From Haloarcula sp. DT43 (GTDB lineage Archaea > Halobacteriota > Halobacteria > Halobacteriales > Haloarculaceae): 64,000 bases of DNA. Positions 1 through 7,620 of the stretch are shown here, piece after piece; the first letter of the stretch is position 1, and the number at the start of each line of letters is the position of its first letter. The DNA is taken from the NCBI RefSeq assembly GCF_037078405.1, contig NZ_JAYMGZ010000003.1:186001-250000 (forward strand), given 5' to 3'. The notes under the pieces were generated by a model. It was given only the letters and a program-made list of their open reading frames with translations, was not told where the DNA came from and made no database searches. The position numbers and the translations under genes are program-made.

Positions 1-830
1 CCGGCAAGGAGGAGGAGGGTCGCCAGGAGGACGGTCGCCACGCCGGGACTGACGACGGTCGCGGCGAGCGCACCGGCCAGCAGAGCCGCCGTCAGGCCCG
101 TGACGCCGTAGAGGGCGTATCTCGTCCGGCGCACGCCGACCACAACCGGGAGCGTCCGGACGCCGATTTCGCTGTCGCCCTCCAGGTCGCGCACGTTCGG
201 GACTTCCGTGTTGACGAACGTCGCCAGCACGAAAAACAGGAAGACGACGCCGACCGCCGGGGTGACGGGCGCGCCGGCGAAGGCCAACGGCAGGAACACG
301 ATGGCGAGCGCCCAAGCACCGGCGACGAGCAGGGAGTTCAGGAGGAAGACGTCCTTCAGCCGCGGGGTGTCACCGGAGAGGCTGGGCAGCAAGTCACGCG
401 CGTAGAGAATCCAGACCACGCCGGGCAACAGCGAGAGACCGAACGTGAGCGGGCCGCCCACTGCGGAGAGGGCCACGGCGAGGCCGTACGCGAGAGCCGC
501 CAAGACGTAGAAGCCGTCCTGATAACGTCGCACGAAGGCGGTCCGTGCGGGAGCGGTCTTCGCGTCGGTCTCCAGGTCGGCCAGCCGGTCGTTCCCGTAC
601 ACCGCGAACGTCAGCAGTCCCGCCACGAGCGGGGCCGGGGTGAGCGGGAGCGACAGCAGTTCGCTCACGAGAACGACCTCGGCCATCGCGATGGCCGCGA
701 GATACAGCGAACTGTGGAAAACCAGGTTCCGGGCCGGTCTCGTCAGCGTCGATAGTTTCGTGATGAGCGAGCGATTCGTCGCGGTCTCTACCCCGGGCTG
801 TGCGCCCGGGGTTCGTGCATCTGTCGGCAT
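1..830 (-). CDS. UbiA-family prenyltransferase (3' end outside window)
   Basis: This is a polytopic membrane enzyme that transfers a prenyl chain to an acceptor. Both aspartate-rich motifs of the family are visible: NDRLADLETD near residue 80 and NVRDLEGDSEIGVRTLP near residue 215. Most of the remainder is hydrophobic helices. The reading frame is open from the ATG to the window edge (276 codons) with no stop, so the C-terminus is missing. A TATA-like box lies about 30 bases upstream, which suggests a leaderless transcript. A strong hairpin falls within codons 7-13. The acceptor (lipid, quinone, haem or carotenoid) cannot be told from this fragment and no neighbour helps. Family assignment is firm; function is open. 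Confidence 0.85.
   Translation of the reverse strand, partial: MPTDARTPGAQPGVETATNRSLITKLSTLTRPARNLVFHSSLYLAAIAMAEVVLVSELLSLPLTPAPLVAGLLTFAVYGNDRLADLETDAKTAPARTAFVRRYQDGFYVLAALAYGLAVALSAVGGPLTFGLSLLPGVVWILYARDLLPSLSGDTPRLKDVFLLNSLLVAGAWALAIVFLPLAFAGAPVTPAVGVVFLFFVLATFVNTEVPNVRDLEGDSEIGVRTLPVVVGVRRTRYALYGVTGLTAALLAGALAATVVSPGVATVLLATLLLLA
791..811. repeat. Perfect GC hairpin inside the UbiA gene start
   Basis: Arms CCCCGGGC and GCCCGGGG enclose the 5-base loop TGTGC. All 16 stem bases are G or C. In the UbiA mRNA it lies 19-39 bases after the start codon, where it could slow translation. It could also be a chance effect of high GC content. Confidence 0.5.
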
Positions 831-854
831 TGCTGCGATAGAATGTCAGTAACT

Positions 855-866
855 GAATAATAAAAG
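855..866 (-). promoter_or_regulatory. TATA-like box for the UbiA gene
   Basis: The minus strand reads TTTTATTATT, centred about 30 bases before the ATG. This is the usual haloarchaeal spacing for a leaderless or very short-leader transcript. No experimental start site is available. Confidence 0.45.
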
Positions 867-1052
867 CCCACTGTACGGTTACATTTTAACGGTAATCGGG
901 GCCTATCGCGTAGGTATCGTTGGTGTGCGTTTTCCCGCCAACAATTCCAACTGTATTCGAATCCACGTCGGAATGCGAGATTGAACGGAGCGTTAATTGA
1001 CAAACCGGTGAGGTTAGTTGCGGTAGTGTTCGTGTGCGTTCGAGAACGAGGG

Positions 1053-1072
1053 GTCCGGCCCAACCGCCGGAC
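1053..1072. promoter_or_regulatory. 7-bp perfect inverted repeat upstream of BASS transporter
   Basis: Arms GTCCGGC and GCCGGAC are separated by CCAACC, ending 47 bases before the transporter's GTG. A weak AT element (CTAAAGTA) and then a T-run follow. The position fits an operator just upstream of the promoter, or a terminator facing the transporter. The sequence alone does not decide. Confidence 0.35.
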
Positions 1073-1119
1073 GGGACGCTAAAGTAAGCTTTTTTCTCCG
1101 CGCTTCGACACCCGGAGAT

Positions 1120-2103
1120 GTGACCGCGATATCCACGTTACGTGCGGTGAGTCGGGCCGCAAGCAAGTACTTCGTCGTCTGGGTCGTCGTCCTGGCGGGG
1201 GTCGCCCTTGTGAGGCCGGAACCGTTCGTCCCCGTGCTGAACTACGTCTCCCCGCTGCTCGGGCTCATCATGCTCGGGATGGGGCTGACGCTCCAGCCGG
1301 CGGACTTCCGTCGACTGGTCGAACAACCGGTGGACATCGGCATCGGCGCTGTAACGCAGTGGGTTGTCATGCCCGCCACCGCGTACGGGCTATACGTCCT
1401 GCTCGACCTGCCGGACGCGGTCGGTATCGGTCTCATCCTCGTTGGTGCCGCCCCCGGCGGGACCGCGTCGAACGTGATGTCGTATCTCGGACGGGGCGAC
1501 GTGGCGCTGTCCGTCGCTATCACGACGCTGACCACGCTCGCAGCGCCGCTCGTGATGCCGGCCTGGGTGGTGTTCACCCTCGGCCAGCAAATAGACGTGA
1601 CCTTCGCGGAGATGTTCGGGAGTATCGTCCAAATCGTCATCGTGCCGGTGTTGCTCGGGTCCACACTCCGGTATCTGCTGGACCGCTATTCGCCCAGGGC
1701 CGCCGAAATCGGCACCGACGTGTTCCCCGTCGTCAGCGTCGCCGCCATCGTCGCCATCGTCGCCGGCGTCGTCGGCGCGAACGTAGACAACATCCTCACG
1801 GCCGGACTGCTCGTGCTCGTCGCGGTCGTCGCTCACAACGCCGTCGGACTCGGTGCCGGATACGGCGTCGGGCGGGCGACAGGAATGTCGACGGACCGCG
1901 TGCGGACCTGCGCGTTCGAGGTGGGGCTCCAGAACAGCGGTCTCGCCGTCGCGCTGGCAACGACGCTGTTCGAACCCGCGGCCGCGCTCGTTCCCGCGCT
2001 GTTCAGCGTCTGGCACAACGTCACCGGGCCGGCGCTGGCGAGTTTCTTCACCTGGCAGGACGAGGGGCAAGAGTCGACTGGCGCCGTTCCGGGCGACGAC
2101 TGA
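1120..2103 (+). CDS. Bile acid:sodium symporter (BASS) family transporter
   Basis: This 327-residue inner-membrane carrier of the BASS family has about ten hydrophobic helices. The conserved glycine-rich signature is present as VGAAPGGTASNVMSYLGRGD around residue 105, followed by the SVAITTLTTL helix; in this family these form the sodium and substrate crossover region. A second conserved segment, EVGLQNSGLAVAL, lies near residue 268. The start is GTG with GGAG five bases upstream; the overlapping ATG two bases earlier runs straight into a stop. Relatives move bile acids, pantoate or other organic anions with sodium, so the substrate here is unknown. The gene stands alone. Confidence 0.85.
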   Translation: MTAISTLRAVSRAASKYFVVWVVVLAGVALVRPEPFVPVLNYVSPLLGLIMLGMGLTLQPADFRRLVEQPVDIGIGAVTQWVVMPATAYGLYVLLDLPDAVGIGLILVGAAPGGTASNVMSYLGRGDVALSVAITTLTTLAAPLVMPAWVVFTLGQQIDVTFAEMFGSIVQIVIVPVLLGSTLRYLLDRYSPRAAEIGTDVFPVVSVAAIVAIVAGVVGANVDNILTAGLLVLVAVVAHNAVGLGAGYGVGRATGMSTDRVRTCAFEVGLQNSGLAVALATTLFEPAAALVPALFSVWHNVTGPALASFFTWQDEGQESTGAVPGDD

Positions 2104-2249
2104 CCGAGTCCCCCCACGTTACCGTCTCACCGGTGGCCGGTCGTCCGAACCAGAGGCAACGGGATTGTCGTCGGTTCTGTTCGCTCCCGGTCGGATGCAC
2201 TCGGCTACAGTAGTGCAGAGAGTCAGACAACAGCGACCGTGAAAACGTG

Positions 2250-2432
2250 CTACCGGTGGGTCGGAACCCGAAACGAGTGGTGACACTCCGGGCAGTGATA
2301 CGTAGTCGCCTCCGGAGTGTTCGAAACGGTCCAGGCGTCACCGCGCAGACCGCTGCTGAAACTGCATCCCGGACAGAACAGCACCGACTTCGAGGGGATG
2401 CCGGTCGCGGTTGGCGTCTCTTTGCGCCCCAT
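2250..2432 (-). CDS. Small zinc-ribbon protein
   Basis: This 60-residue protein carries two CxxC knuckles, CPGC and CPEC, 29 residues apart, the pattern of a single structural zinc ribbon. Between them is a basic and polar stretch. The frame is open further upstream, but the ATG chosen here (MGRKETPTA) matches small haloarchaeal zinc-ribbon proteins and follows a TATA-like CATATATTG by about 35 bases. Such proteins are common in haloarchaea and mostly uncharacterised; nucleic-acid or protein binding is the usual guess. The gene is monocistronic, on the opposite strand to its neighbours. Confidence 0.7.
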   Translation of the reverse strand: MGRKETPTATGIPSKSVLFCPGCSFSSGLRGDAWTVSNTPEATTYHCPECHHSFRVPTHR

Positions 2433-2615
2433 ATCTATTGCTATTGTAACACGACGTGCGGAGGGCAATATATGCTGGCCTCCGGTTCTCAGTAGTTGAT
2501 ATCGGGGATGCCGGATGGACGTGCTGTCAGGGGCTGGCGACACGCCGGCGATGTCGGTGATTCCGAGCCGCTACAGTCGGTCGTCGGTGGGCATGAACAC
2601 CCAGGGAGCGGAGTA

Positions 2616-2644
2616 TCACCGGTGTAACTACCTGACACCGGTGT
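2616..2644. promoter_or_regulatory. Tandem CACCGGTGT palindromes upstream of LUD gene
   Basis: Two copies of the palindrome CACCGGTGT have centres 19 bases apart, close to two helical turns. They lie 60-90 bases before the LUD gene's ATG, upstream of where its promoter should be. This looks like a paired activator or repressor site. No factor is assigned. Confidence 0.4.
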
Positions 2645-2704
2645 CCGCGAGCACTTTTGGGCTAGCTACGCCACTCTGTAGATGCTGATACACTCATCGC
2701 CAAT

Positions 2705-3361
2705 ATGTCGCAACAGAAATCGGATTACGTAGACGACGCGGACATCGACGAATCGCTGGACGAACTAGCCTCTGAGGAGGCAATCGAAGAGACTGTCGAG
2801 AACCTGGAGGAGAACGGGTTCGACGTCGTCGTCGTCGACTCGGCCGACGACGCGCTCGCGGAGATTCAGTCGCACATCCCCGCGGGGGCGTCCGTGATGA
2901 ACGGCCACTCGACGACGCTCGAAGAGATAGGCTTCGACGAGTACCTGAGCGAAGGGGACCACGAGTGGGAGAGCCTCCCCGACGAAATCTGGAGTATCGA
3001 CGACGACGCAGAGCGGCAGGCCGCCCGACGGGAATCGCAAACGGCCGACTACTTCCTCGGCGGCATCAACGGCATCTCCCAGACCGGCGAACTCGTCGCC
3101 GCGGACCGCTCGGGGAGCCGCATCGGTGCGTATCCGTTCGCTGCCAGTAACGTCGTCATCGTCAGCGGCGTGAACAAGGTCGTCCCGACGCTCGACGACG
3201 CGCTCGACCGACTGGAGAGCGTCGCGTACCCCCTCGAAAACGAGCGTGCCAAGGAGGCCTACGGCGTCGACTCCGCGATTGCCAAGCAGCTCATCTTCCG
3301 GCAGGAACTCGAAGACGACCGCACCACCGTCGTTCTCGTCCGCGAGCATCTCGGCTACTGA
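2705..3361 (+). CDS. LUD-domain protein (LutC-like)
   Basis: This 218-residue protein carries the LUD domain of LutB/LutC lactate-utilisation proteins. Family features include FDVVVVDSADDALAEI, VMNGHSTTLEEIGF, the glycine-rich TADYFLGGINGISQTGEL near residue 115, and the C-terminal VIVSGVNKVVPTLDDALDR. The first 30 residues are an acidic extension. No LutA or LutB homologue is next to it, so a role in lactate oxidation cannot be claimed; stand-alone LUD proteins of this type are common and mostly uncharacterised. It is followed by a hairpin with a T-run and so is probably a single-gene transcript. Confidence 0.8.
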   Translation: MSQQKSDYVDDADIDESLDELASEEAIEETVENLEENGFDVVVVDSADDALAEIQSHIPAGASVMNGHSTTLEEIGFDEYLSEGDHEWESLPDEIWSIDDDAERQAARRESQTADYFLGGINGISQTGELVAADRSGSRIGAYPFAASNVVIVSGVNKVVPTLDDALDRLESVAYPLENERAKEAYGVDSAIAKQLIFRQELEDDRTTVVLVREHLGY

Positions 3362-3373
3362 GGTCGTCAGGAA

Positions 3374-3405
3374 CGGGCAGCGCAGCGTACGCTGCCGGCG
3401 TTTTT
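3374..3405 (+). terminator. Hairpin plus T-run after LUD gene
   Basis: GGCAGCG pairs with CGCTGCC across a 7-base loop and is followed after four bases by five Ts, starting 15 bases after the stop codon. Archaeal termination mainly needs the T-run, so the hairpin is supporting evidence only. Confidence 0.5.
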
Positions 3406-3802
3406 GTACCGTCGGCTGCGCCGGGCTTTTCGGTAGCCTCTCCGACCAAGCGCCGTCGTGTGAACCGTCGCTATCAGTGATAGTTCGGACGAACGTCTAG
3501 TCCATACGGCCTGGTAGTCTGCGTAGACGCGAGCACGGGACCGGGACACCAATCGACCACTGGATGGAGAGACCGTAGCAGTGGCCGGTGTTGAAGGGGC
3601 CTGGCGATGACGTTGACGCGTTTGATATAGCTATTTAGTATAGCTATACAATATACCTATAGTCTCGTGTTCGAGTGGGTGAAATTCAGACGCCCCCTAT
3701 GTCTCGCTTGGGCGATGAACGGGCGAGACCGCGCGACAGCCGCGAGTACCATAGCAAATATTTTGTCGGTTGATATCTGTGGTAGAGGTATCAGCCAGAC
3801 AG
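3406..3802. other. Intergenic region with AT-rich patch and hairpin
   Basis: I see no convincing gene here. An AT-rich stretch around 3630-3662 repeats TATAGCTAT. An inverted repeat, GTCTCGC/GCGAGAC (3701-3707 and 3723-3729), precedes a TATA-like AAATATTTTG at 3756, which should drive the HalOD1 gene. Confidence 0.5.
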
Positions 3803-4141
3803 ATGACAGAGGACAGCGAGAGCGGGCGAGCCAGTCGTGAGGGGTCGGTCGCCGAGACCGGCGACGTCCTGACCGAAGTCCAGTACGACCCGGCAGGTGG
3901 GCGGGAACTCGCAGGAGTCATCGTAGAGACTGTCGCCGCTCGGACGGGAGCGGACACGTCGACGTACCGTGAGACGCCGCTACAGGACTACGTCGACGTC
4001 GATGAGGTCGAGACGCTCCTGTTCGGCACACAGGACCCGTCGACCGGCGAGGCGAGCCGGAAGATTACGTTTCGGTACCGACGCTTTCTGGTGACCGTTC
4101 GCGCCGACGGCGTCATCCAGCTGTCCGACAGTGCCGAGTGA
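3803..4141 (+). CDS. HalOD1 output-domain protein
   Basis: This 112-residue protein has the haloarchaeal output domain HalOD1 over its last 80 residues: an amphipathic segment (DVLTEVQYDP..GRELAGVIVETVA) and then the strand-rich end TFRYRRFLVTVRADGVIQL. HalOD1 is found alone or at the end of receiver proteins and is thought to be a signalling output module of unknown partner. A TTG 33 bases upstream is in frame, but the TATA-like box at 3756 places transcription start after it, so I chose the ATG. Its stop overlaps the start of the next gene, implying co-translation with the lipoprotein. Confidence 0.75.
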   Translation: MTEDSESGRASREGSVAETGDVLTEVQYDPAGGRELAGVIVETVAARTGADTSTYRETPLQDYVDVDEVETLLFGTQDPSTGEASRKITFRYRRFLVTVRADGVIQLSDSAE

Positions 4142-5381
4142 CTGGGGCGGCACAAGACACTTCTATCGACCCGAGCAATCGGGTGCCCTCCCCTGACTGC
4201 TCGCCGCCAGCGTCATCGTTCCCGGTGCGCCGGTCTCCCAACGACACCACCGACCGAAGGTTCTCGCGACGTGGGTTGCTGGCGAGCGTCGGAACCGCCG
4301 TGACGAGCGGTTTCGCCGGCTGTACCGCCGTCGACACTGGTCCGGACGAACGGCCGCTCCACGGTGGGAACTGGGAATCGTTCGGGAACGGGCAGGCTAA
4401 CGCGAACCGGGTAGCCGGTGGCACGCCGGAACCCACGGCCCGCGAAACTCTCAGCGCCGGCGGATGGCCGTACGCGCCCCCGGTCGTCCACGACGGAATC
4501 GCCTACTCTGGCCACGAACACCGGGTCATCGCCGTCTCCCTCGACGGGAGCGAGCGGTGGTCACAGCAGCTCGAACCGCAGGTGTCCGGAGCGCCAGCTC
4601 TGGACCCGGACGCGGGTCGGCTCTACGTTCCGACCCAGTCCCGGCGGGCATCGGGAGGTGGTGACGGCCGCACGTACGGAATGACTGTCGCAGATGGCGA
4701 CGCGTACGTCACGAGTGCGACGGTGTGTGTGTCAGGCTCGGCCCGGACGGGAACGAGCGCTGGCGACGACCGTTCGAGCCGCTCGCGTACGACGAGTACA
4801 ACCTCGGCGACTCCACCGCGACGCAGGTCACGCCGGCCGTCAGAGAAGAAGGCGTGTACGTCCCCGACCGGGACGCGCTCGTGAAACTCGACGCCGAGAG
4901 CGGTGTCGAGCGGTGGCGGATTCCCGTCGAGACGGCGTATGCAGCCTCCGTCGTCGACGATAGCGGCGTCGTCCAGACCGGGTATCAGGAGACGGTCGCC
5001 ATCACTCACGGGGGCGAGGTTCGGTGGCGACGCCCACTCCAGAGTCGGGCCGCCGCGGCGGTTGCCGACGACGCGGTCTACGTCGTCGCGGACGAGTGTC
5101 ACGAACTCGACGCCGTCACCGGCGAAACGAACTGGCGGACCCGGCTACTGTTCAGAGGCACGGCCGCACCCGTCGTGACCGACGACGCTGTCGTCGTCGT
5201 GACTGGAAGCGTCCACGCGTTCAACAGGGACACCGGCGGCCTACTAAATTCGGACCGGACCCGATGGGAGACCGGGGAGATACACGCAACGGCGTTTGCC
5301 TCACCGGTCGTCGCTACCGGGCGTCTTTTCGTCGTCAGTCCGCTGGGCCTCCTGTCGCTTCGGTCCGAAGAGAGCGAGTGA
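4138..5381 (+). pseudogene. PQQ-type beta-propeller Tat lipoprotein, frameshifted
   Basis: The gene starts at a GTG overlapping the HalOD1 stop. The N-terminus has a twin-arginine motif (FSRRGLL) and lipobox ending at Cys62, so the product would be exported folded and lipid-anchored. Downstream are BamB/PQQ-like propeller blades with repeated SLDGSERW, LGPDGNERW and DAVTGETNW motifs. The propeller continues in another frame from about 4725: the break falls in a run of five GT units at 4723-4732, and removing one unit restores a single 413-residue reading frame. It could be a recent mutation, slippage-based switching or a sequencing error. Ligand unknown. Confidence 0.75.
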
Positions 5382-5411
5382 GCGTGGAGACGGCGGGACG
5401 AGTCGTCGGTC

Positions 5412-5535
5412 GACACCATCGTGTCCGGAGTTCTGCAGCCCCCACCCACCGGTATCCACACCACCATGTCCGCTGTTCTATCTCCTGAGAACGGCCCCCG
5501 TTCGGTCGGTCCCGACACCACCGTGTCCGCTGTTC
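5412..5535 (+). repeat. Three ORB-like repeats downstream of orc1
   Basis: Three direct copies resembling CACCACNATGTCCGCAGTT lie at about 5412-5434, 5457-5479 and 5513-5535, all in the same orientation. The last abuts the orc1 stop codon. They share the GTCCG(C/G)(A/T)GTTC core with the upstream elements, so they are probable Orc1 binding sites. Confidence 0.7.
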
Positions 5536-6780
5536 CTACGTGGACTGGAAGTCCGAGAGCTTCGCTTCGTTGTCGACGAGATTGGTGACGGACTTGTGGA
5601 TGCCGACATCGTCGACGGTCTTTTCGAGCGCGGCGAGAATCATCTCGGGGTCCATCTCAAGGGAGTACTCGCGGTAGGTTCCGCCGCGGCGGCCCTCGTT
5701 TCGCTCGATGGCCGAGATGATGCCCAGCATCGACAGTTCGCCGAGGTGGTCACGCATCCGACGCGGGACGAGCGGGTCGATGCCGGCCTTCTCGGCGAAG
5801 TTCGTGTATCGGGGCCTGATGTCCCGCGTCCGGGCCGGCGTCTTCCCCTCCTGGTCGAGCGTGACCATGGCGTAGACGACCAGATGACCGTGTTGCGTGA
5901 GTCCGGAGATGCCCTCCTGGATGCGGCCACGCTCCAGAACGTCGCGCGCCTCCCGGACCAGCGACTCCGAGATAGTGTCCGTGTCCTTGTCCCGGGCCAG
6001 GTCGCCCGTCTTCATCAGGAGGTCGAGCGACTGCCGTGCGTCGCCGGCGTCTTTGGCCCCGTAGGCGGCACACAGTTCGATGACGCCGTCTTCGAGGACG
6101 CCGTCGTGGAACGCCACGTCAGCGCGCTGCTGGAGAATCTGTATCAGTTCCTTCGCGTCGTACGCGGGGAACTGGATTTCCTCCTCACAGAGCGAACTCT
6201 TGACCTTCGGGGAGAGGTCGTCGCGAAACGAGAAGTCGTTCGAGATACCGATGATACCGATTTTCGCAGAACTCAGGTTGGCGTTCGCCCGCGCACGCGG
6301 GAGTTGATAGAGGATACTGTCGTCCTCGATGTGGTCGACCTCGTCGAGAACAATGTAGATAGTGCCGCCACAGGCGTCGAGTTCGGTCCAGAGCATGTCG
6401 TACACCGTCGCGCGGGGGTAGCCCGTCGTGCTTATCTGGCTCGTTTCGTCCCTGAACTCGTTGACGAGTCGAGTGGCTATCTGGTAGCTACTGGAGAGTC
6501 CGTCGCAGTTCAGCATCTTCACCGTGAGGTCGATGTCCTCGTACTTCGCCGCGTCCTCTTCGAGGTGGTCGATGAGGTACCGCGTGCCGGCCGTCTTCCC
6601 GACCCCAGTCTTCCCGTACAGGAAGATGTTGTTCGGCTGTTCGCCGTTGATGACAGGCTGGAGAGCCGCCCGATATCTGTTCAGTTCGGTGTCGCGCCCG
6701 ACGAGGTTCTCGGGCTGATAGTCCTCCCGGAGAGCGTCCCGGTCAAGGTATATCTCGGTGTCGCGTTCGAACATCCCCAT
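5536..6780 (-). CDS. orc1: Orc1/Cdc6 replication initiator
   Basis: This AAA+ origin-recognition protein binds ORB repeats and helps load the MCM helicase. With the ATG chosen here (MGMFERD) it is 414 residues, normal for the family; an in-frame upstream start would add 14 untypical residues. Walker A is GKTGVGKT at residues 56-63 and Walker B is IVLDEVD at 143-149. Sensor-type motif GISNDFSFRDDL is near 180, and a C-terminal winged helix occupies roughly 320-400. The gene is flanked on both sides by ORB-like repeats, which marks a self-contained replicator. Haloarchaea carry many orc paralogues, so which origin class this belongs to needs a phylogeny. Confidence 0.93.
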   Translation of the reverse strand: MGMFERDTEIYLDRDALREDYQPENLVGRDTELNRYRAALQPVINGEQPNNIFLYGKTGVGKTAGTRYLIDHLEEDAAKYEDIDLTVKMLNCDGLSSSYQIATRLVNEFRDETSQISTTGYPRATVYDMLWTELDACGGTIYIVLDEVDHIEDDSILYQLPRARANANLSSAKIGIIGISNDFSFRDDLSPKVKSSLCEEEIQFPAYDAKELIQILQQRADVAFHDGVLEDGVIELCAAYGAKDAGDARQSLDLLMKTGDLARDKDTDTISESLVREARDVLERGRIQEGISGLTQHGHLVVYAMVTLDQEGKTPARTRDIRPRYTNFAEKAGIDPLVPRRMRDHLGELSMLGIISAIERNEGRRGGTYREYSLEMDPEMILAALEKTVDDVGIHKSVTNLVDNEAKLSDFQST

Positions 6781-6819
6781 GGTCGTTACCTGACGTATCG
6801 GATGGAGCCCACATAAAAC

Positions 6820-7148
6820 CACCCCTGTCCGCAGTGTCCGGAGTGTCCGCTGTTCCTGAGCTTATAAAGAATCGGTGGGACCCTCCCACCCCACTATGTC
6901 CGCAGTAACTAGAGTGAGGAGAGGAGGGGGTAGAGAGAACTATACACAAGAGAAAAGTTTATAATAGTCTCCTGTGAGCTAGACCGTAATGCAGTTTGAC
7001 AGCTGTAGTGCAACAGGCTACAGCGATATCTAGTGTGGAAACCGGCACAGTTCGGACCTCTGCCGACCGGATACCTCCGCAAATCTTGCCGCCGCCTCTC
7101 CCACCTCCCTGGCCGTTCTCGAAGAACAGCGGACAAAGTGGGGTGGGA
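6820..7148. other. Predicted replication origin core
   Basis: Upstream of orc1 are two forward ORB-like elements (about 6820-6838 and 6840-6855). A third, at 6882-6908, carries a C-rich extension (CTCCCACCCC before the core). An inverted copy at 7124-7147 carries the complementary GGGGTGGGA extension. Between this facing pair lie a purine-rich strip (6910-6938) and an AT-rich patch (about 6939-6972, including AAAAGTTTATAATAG) that could be the unwinding element. Facing G-string ORBs around AT-rich DNA are the standard archaeal origin layout. Confidence 0.72.
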
Positions 7149-7225
7149 GTGTCCCTGTCCATCGACGACCCGATTCCGTCAACTTAGCCCCTCTACTTTC
7201 TGTCTTGGGATTTGAACCACCGCTG

Positions 7226-7500
7226 AACACACCGTGATGTCCGCAGTTCCGGACGAGAACGGCGTAGAACTGCGGACATCGTGGTGTGGGTTCGCGACAG
7301 GCACGGTTCGGTCAGTCCGGTTCGGACACCACCATGTCCGCAGTAATCGGTTCCCGTTTCCAGCCGACGGTAGAACTGCGGACATCGTGGTGTTCACCGC
7401 TCGATTCACTCCTGTACTCTGCGTCAGACGCCACAATGTCCGGAGTAAATGCCACGGAGATCACCTCTAACACGGTGTTACTCCAGACATCGTGGTGTTC
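7226..7500. repeat. Array of six ORB-like elements in three inverted pairs
   Basis: Elements alternate forward (7226, 7325, 7428) and reversed (7267, 7373, 7479). Each is about 22 bases, with core ATGTCCGCAGT or its complement ACTGCGGACAT. Each pair faces inward with 40-50 bases between element starts, and pairs repeat every 99-103 bases, close to ten helical turns. I see no convincing gene in this stretch. It is probably an extended Orc1-binding region of the origin. Confidence 0.7.
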
Positions 7501-7563
7501 TCTGACATCGACTCGATGGCGAAAATGTGCATCTAGATATACGAGACCATTGACTATCATACC

Positions 7564-7617
7564 TTTTGGCTAGCCTAAAATCCGCAAGCTATGTATATCG
7601 TTTAGGTTGCCCTAAAG
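7564..7617 (+). promoter_or_regulatory. Two iron-box-like operators around the surface-protein promoter
   Basis: TTTTGGCTAGCCTAAAA (7564-7580) and TTTAGGTTGCCCTAAAG (7601-7617) are imperfect palindromes built on TTAGG..CCTAA half-sites, like DtxR/IdeR/Idr iron-repressor sites. A TATA-like GTATATC lies between them, and the gene's GTG starts three bases after the second. Binding would block the promoter. Confidence 0.6.
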
Positions 7618-7620
7618 AAC

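Noticed and set aside
943-975. TTCGAATCC reminiscent of a tRNA T-loop
   Set aside because: No matching acceptor, D or anticodon stems can be built around it.
788-1063. 91-codon minus-strand frame overlapping the UbiA start
   Set aside because: Arg/Asn/Thr-rich without acidic bias, and it overlaps the clearly coding UbiA frame and its promoter.
5296-6816. 506-codon plus-strand frame opposite orc1
   Set aside because: It is the antisense shadow of the orc1 gene, a common effect of GC-rich third-position bias.
7226-7500. Regularly spaced repeats considered as a CRISPR array
   Set aside because: Repeats alternate in orientation, are imperfect and match elements at the orc1 core; no cas gene is near.
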